Shown: positions 14,047 through 15,256 of the stretch, piece by piece
Numbering within the stretch: the stretch's first letter is position 1
Layout of the letters: each line of letters begins with the position of its first letter
Assembly (NCBI GenBank): GCA_905480065.1
Contig: CAJQOV010000190.1
Coordinates: 1 to 15,256 of the forward strand
Source: an uncultured Gammaproteobacteria bacterium
GTDB taxonomy: Bacteria > Pseudomonadota > Gammaproteobacteria > UBA9214
Direction of reading: 5' to 3'
Length of the DNA stretch: 15,256 nt
Made by a program: the position numbers and the translations under genes
The notes under the pieces: generated by a model
Database searches by the model: none
The model's input: only the letters and a program-made list of their open reading frames with translations
What the model was told of the DNA's origin: nothing

Positions 14047-14730
14047 TTAATGCAGGATCGCGGTGTTGCCGTCTTCGGACGCGGCAACCGCGCTGTGTTC
14101 CGCAGCCGTAGCGTCCGACTGCTCAGCGTCCGTTTCGTCTTCGGACTCGAGACCGAGCCCGGGGATGTCACTCAGGTCAAGCTGCAGGTCGCGGCCAATG
14201 GCACTCAGGTCGCGCAATTCCGCCAGCGAAGGCAGGCCATCCAGGCTGTTGAGGTTGAAGTAGTTGAGGAATTGCCGGGTGGTGCCATACATGGCCGGAC
14301 GGCCCGGGACATCACGATGCCCGACCACCTGCACCCAGTCACGTTCCTGCAAGGTCTTCATAATCGAAGTACTGACGGTGACGCCACGCACATCTTCGAT
14401 TTCCGCACGCGTGATCGGCTGGCGGTAGGCGATCAGCGCCAGCGTTTCGAGCAGGGCGCGTGAATAGCGTGCCGGTTTCTCTTCCCACAGGCGCCCTACC
14501 CACTCCTGCATGCGGTTGCGGATCTGGATGCGGAACCCGCCACCGACTTCCGCCAGCTCGATGCCGCGCTCAGCATAGTCTTCCTGCAACAGGGTAATCG
14601 CCGCGCGCAACTCGCTGCGTTCAGGGCGCGCAAATTCATCAAACATGCCCAGCAACTGGTCCAGGTTGAGCGGCCGGCCGGCGGCCAGCAAAATGGCTTC
14701 GAGTACAAGTTTCAGCTGCGCGGTTTCCAT
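14047..14730 (-). CDS. scpB: Segregation and condensation protein B
   Basis: Winged-helix partner of the kleisin ScpA in the Smc-ScpAB complex that organises and segregates the chromosome. Seen in 227 residues: an N-terminal VLEAILLAAGRPL (9-21); first winged helix with GGGFRIQIRN; second winged helix with RYSRALLETLALIAYRQPIT (88-107) and RAEIEDVRGV; then GRPAMYGTTRQFLNYFNLNS (142-161), all diagnostic of ScpB. The last 35-40 residues form an acidic, alanine-rich tail, which is variable in the family. GGAG (14735-14738) lies 4 nt before the ATG. It follows scpA by 11 nt and is surely co-transcribed with it. Confidence 0.96.
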   Translation of the reverse strand: METAQLKLVLEAILLAAGRPLNLDQLLGMFDEFARPERSELRAAITLLQEDYAERGIELAEVGGGFRIQIRNRMQEWVGRLWEEKPARYSRALLETLALIAYRQPITRAEIEDVRGVTVSTSIMKTLQERDWVQVVGHRDVPGRPAMYGTTRQFLNYFNLNSLDGLPSLAELRDLSAIGRDLQLDLSDIPGLGLESEDETDAEQSDATAAEHSAVAASEDGNTAILH

Positions 14731-14741
14731 AACACTCCGGT

Positions 14742-15256
14742 TCAGGCGCTTGCCGCTTCGTCGGCAAGCACTTCGCTGTCAGTTTGCTGGTTGGCTTGTG
14801 CCGTGCTTTCCTCGATCGAGCTGCCGCGCGCGCGCACGTGGATCGGTGCAAACGGCTCGGACTGCGTCAGCTCGATCAGTGATTCCTTGACCAGTTCGAG
14901 GATAGCCAGGAACGATACCACCACGCCCATGCGCCCCTCTTCGACCGTGAACAATTCACCAAACGCGGTGAAGTGCGTTGCACTGACCTTGCTCAGCACA
15001 CTCGACATGCGTTCGCGAACCGACAGGGCTTCCATCTGCACATGGTGGTGCGTGTACAGGGAGGCGCGTTGCATCACTTCCTGGAAGGCGGCAATCAGGT
15101 CCTGGAGATCAACCTCCGGCGGCAGCCGCACCACTTTCTGCTCCGGCGCCTCGGCACTGGCCTGGAACACGTCGCGGCCCAACCGGGGCAGTGCATCGAT
15201 ATCCTCGGCGGCCTGCTTGTAGCGCTCGTACTCCTGCAGGCGCCGGATCAGCTCGG
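14742..15256 (-). CDS. scpA: Segregation and condensation protein A, C-terminal part (runs off window)
   Basis: Kleisin subunit that bridges the Smc heads and binds ScpB. The last 170 residues are present; the start lies beyond the right edge. Seen: ELIRRLQEYERYKQAAEDID at the edge, a highly conserved ScpA segment, followed by ALPRLGRDVF; the linker VDLQDLIAAFQEVMQRA; and the C-terminal winged-helix region RERMSSVLSKV and GRMGVVVSFLAILELVKESL, which binds the Smc head. A short Glu/Ala/Ser-rich tail ends at the stop 14742-14744. A methionine at 15182 is internal, not the start, because conserved sequence continues upstream in frame. First gene seen of the scpA-scpB-rluB-glycosylase operon; its promoter is outside the window. 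Confidence 0.96.
   Translation of the reverse strand, partial: ELIRRLQEYERYKQAAEDIDALPRLGRDVFQASAEAPEQKVVRLPPEVDLQDLIAAFQEVMQRASLYTHHHVQMEALSVRERMSSVLSKVSATHFTAFGELFTVEEGRMGVVVSFLAILELVKESLIELTQSEPFAPIHVRARGSSIEESTAQANQQTDSEVLADEAASA

Noticed and set aside
14019..14171. 51-residue N-terminal extension of RluB overlapping the scpB 3' end
   Set aside because: The added residues are not S4-like and overlap scpB out of frame; the ATG at 14018 gives the usual family N-terminus.
13470..14463. Plus-strand open frames across rluB and scpB
   Set aside because: They are shadows of well-identified genes on the other strand.
1..15256. tRNA, rRNA, CRISPR arrays, riboswitches, insertion sequences, phage genes or a toxin-antitoxin pair
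   Set aside because: The window was read for these and nothing with the required structure or motifs was found; almost all of it is explained by housekeeping genes.

Overview
This window is a GC-rich, gene-dense stretch of bacterial chromosome, almost certainly from a gammaproteobacterium outside the Enterobacterales. Gene content and order support this. The set serC, gyrA, mtnA, mtaD, ubiG, HAD phosphatase and YciK-type SDR is, from memory, the arrangement in Pseudomonas, and scpA-scpB-rluB points to a lineage that uses Smc-ScpAB rather than MukBEF. I cannot name a genus. Extra genes (an ompA-type gene, an mscS relic and rmuC) are inserted into the Pseudomonas-like order.

Layout. Positions 1-4408 (minus strand) hold serC (5' part only; it runs off the left edge), gyrA and mtnA. 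A divergent promoter region (4409-4589) separates them from plus-strand genes: an OmpA-type envelope protein closed by a strong hairpin terminator, a dead mscS fragment, then the tight run mtaD-ubiG-HAD phosphatase (the first pair overlaps by 4 nt), followed by rmuC and a YciK-like SDR. Converging on these is a minus-strand gene for a lipoprotein with two thioredoxin folds (10586-11743). Divergent from it is a 5'-truncated universal stress protein gene (11871-12485). The right end (12520-15256, minus strand) is a compact chromosome and rRNA cluster: scpA (partial), scpB, rluB and an endonuclease-III-superfamily glycosylase.

Functional links. MtnA and MtaD are both methylthioadenosine salvage enzymes. 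MtaD-type enzymes can also deaminate S-adenosylhomocysteine, which the adjacent UbiG produces, so sharing an operon makes biochemical sense. GyrA, ScpA/ScpB, RmuC and the glycosylase are DNA topology, segregation or repair proteins. Two genes are visibly decaying (mscS and usp), so the segment has undergone small rearrangements.

I found no RNA gene, CRISPR array, intact mobile element or phage gene, and no gene-free stretch over 300 bases apart from the one occupied by the mscS relic. I see no convincing new multi-gene system. The most interesting items are the double-thioredoxin lipoprotein, the glycosylase lacking the lyase lysine, the two gene relics, and a possibly leaderless rmuC transcript.
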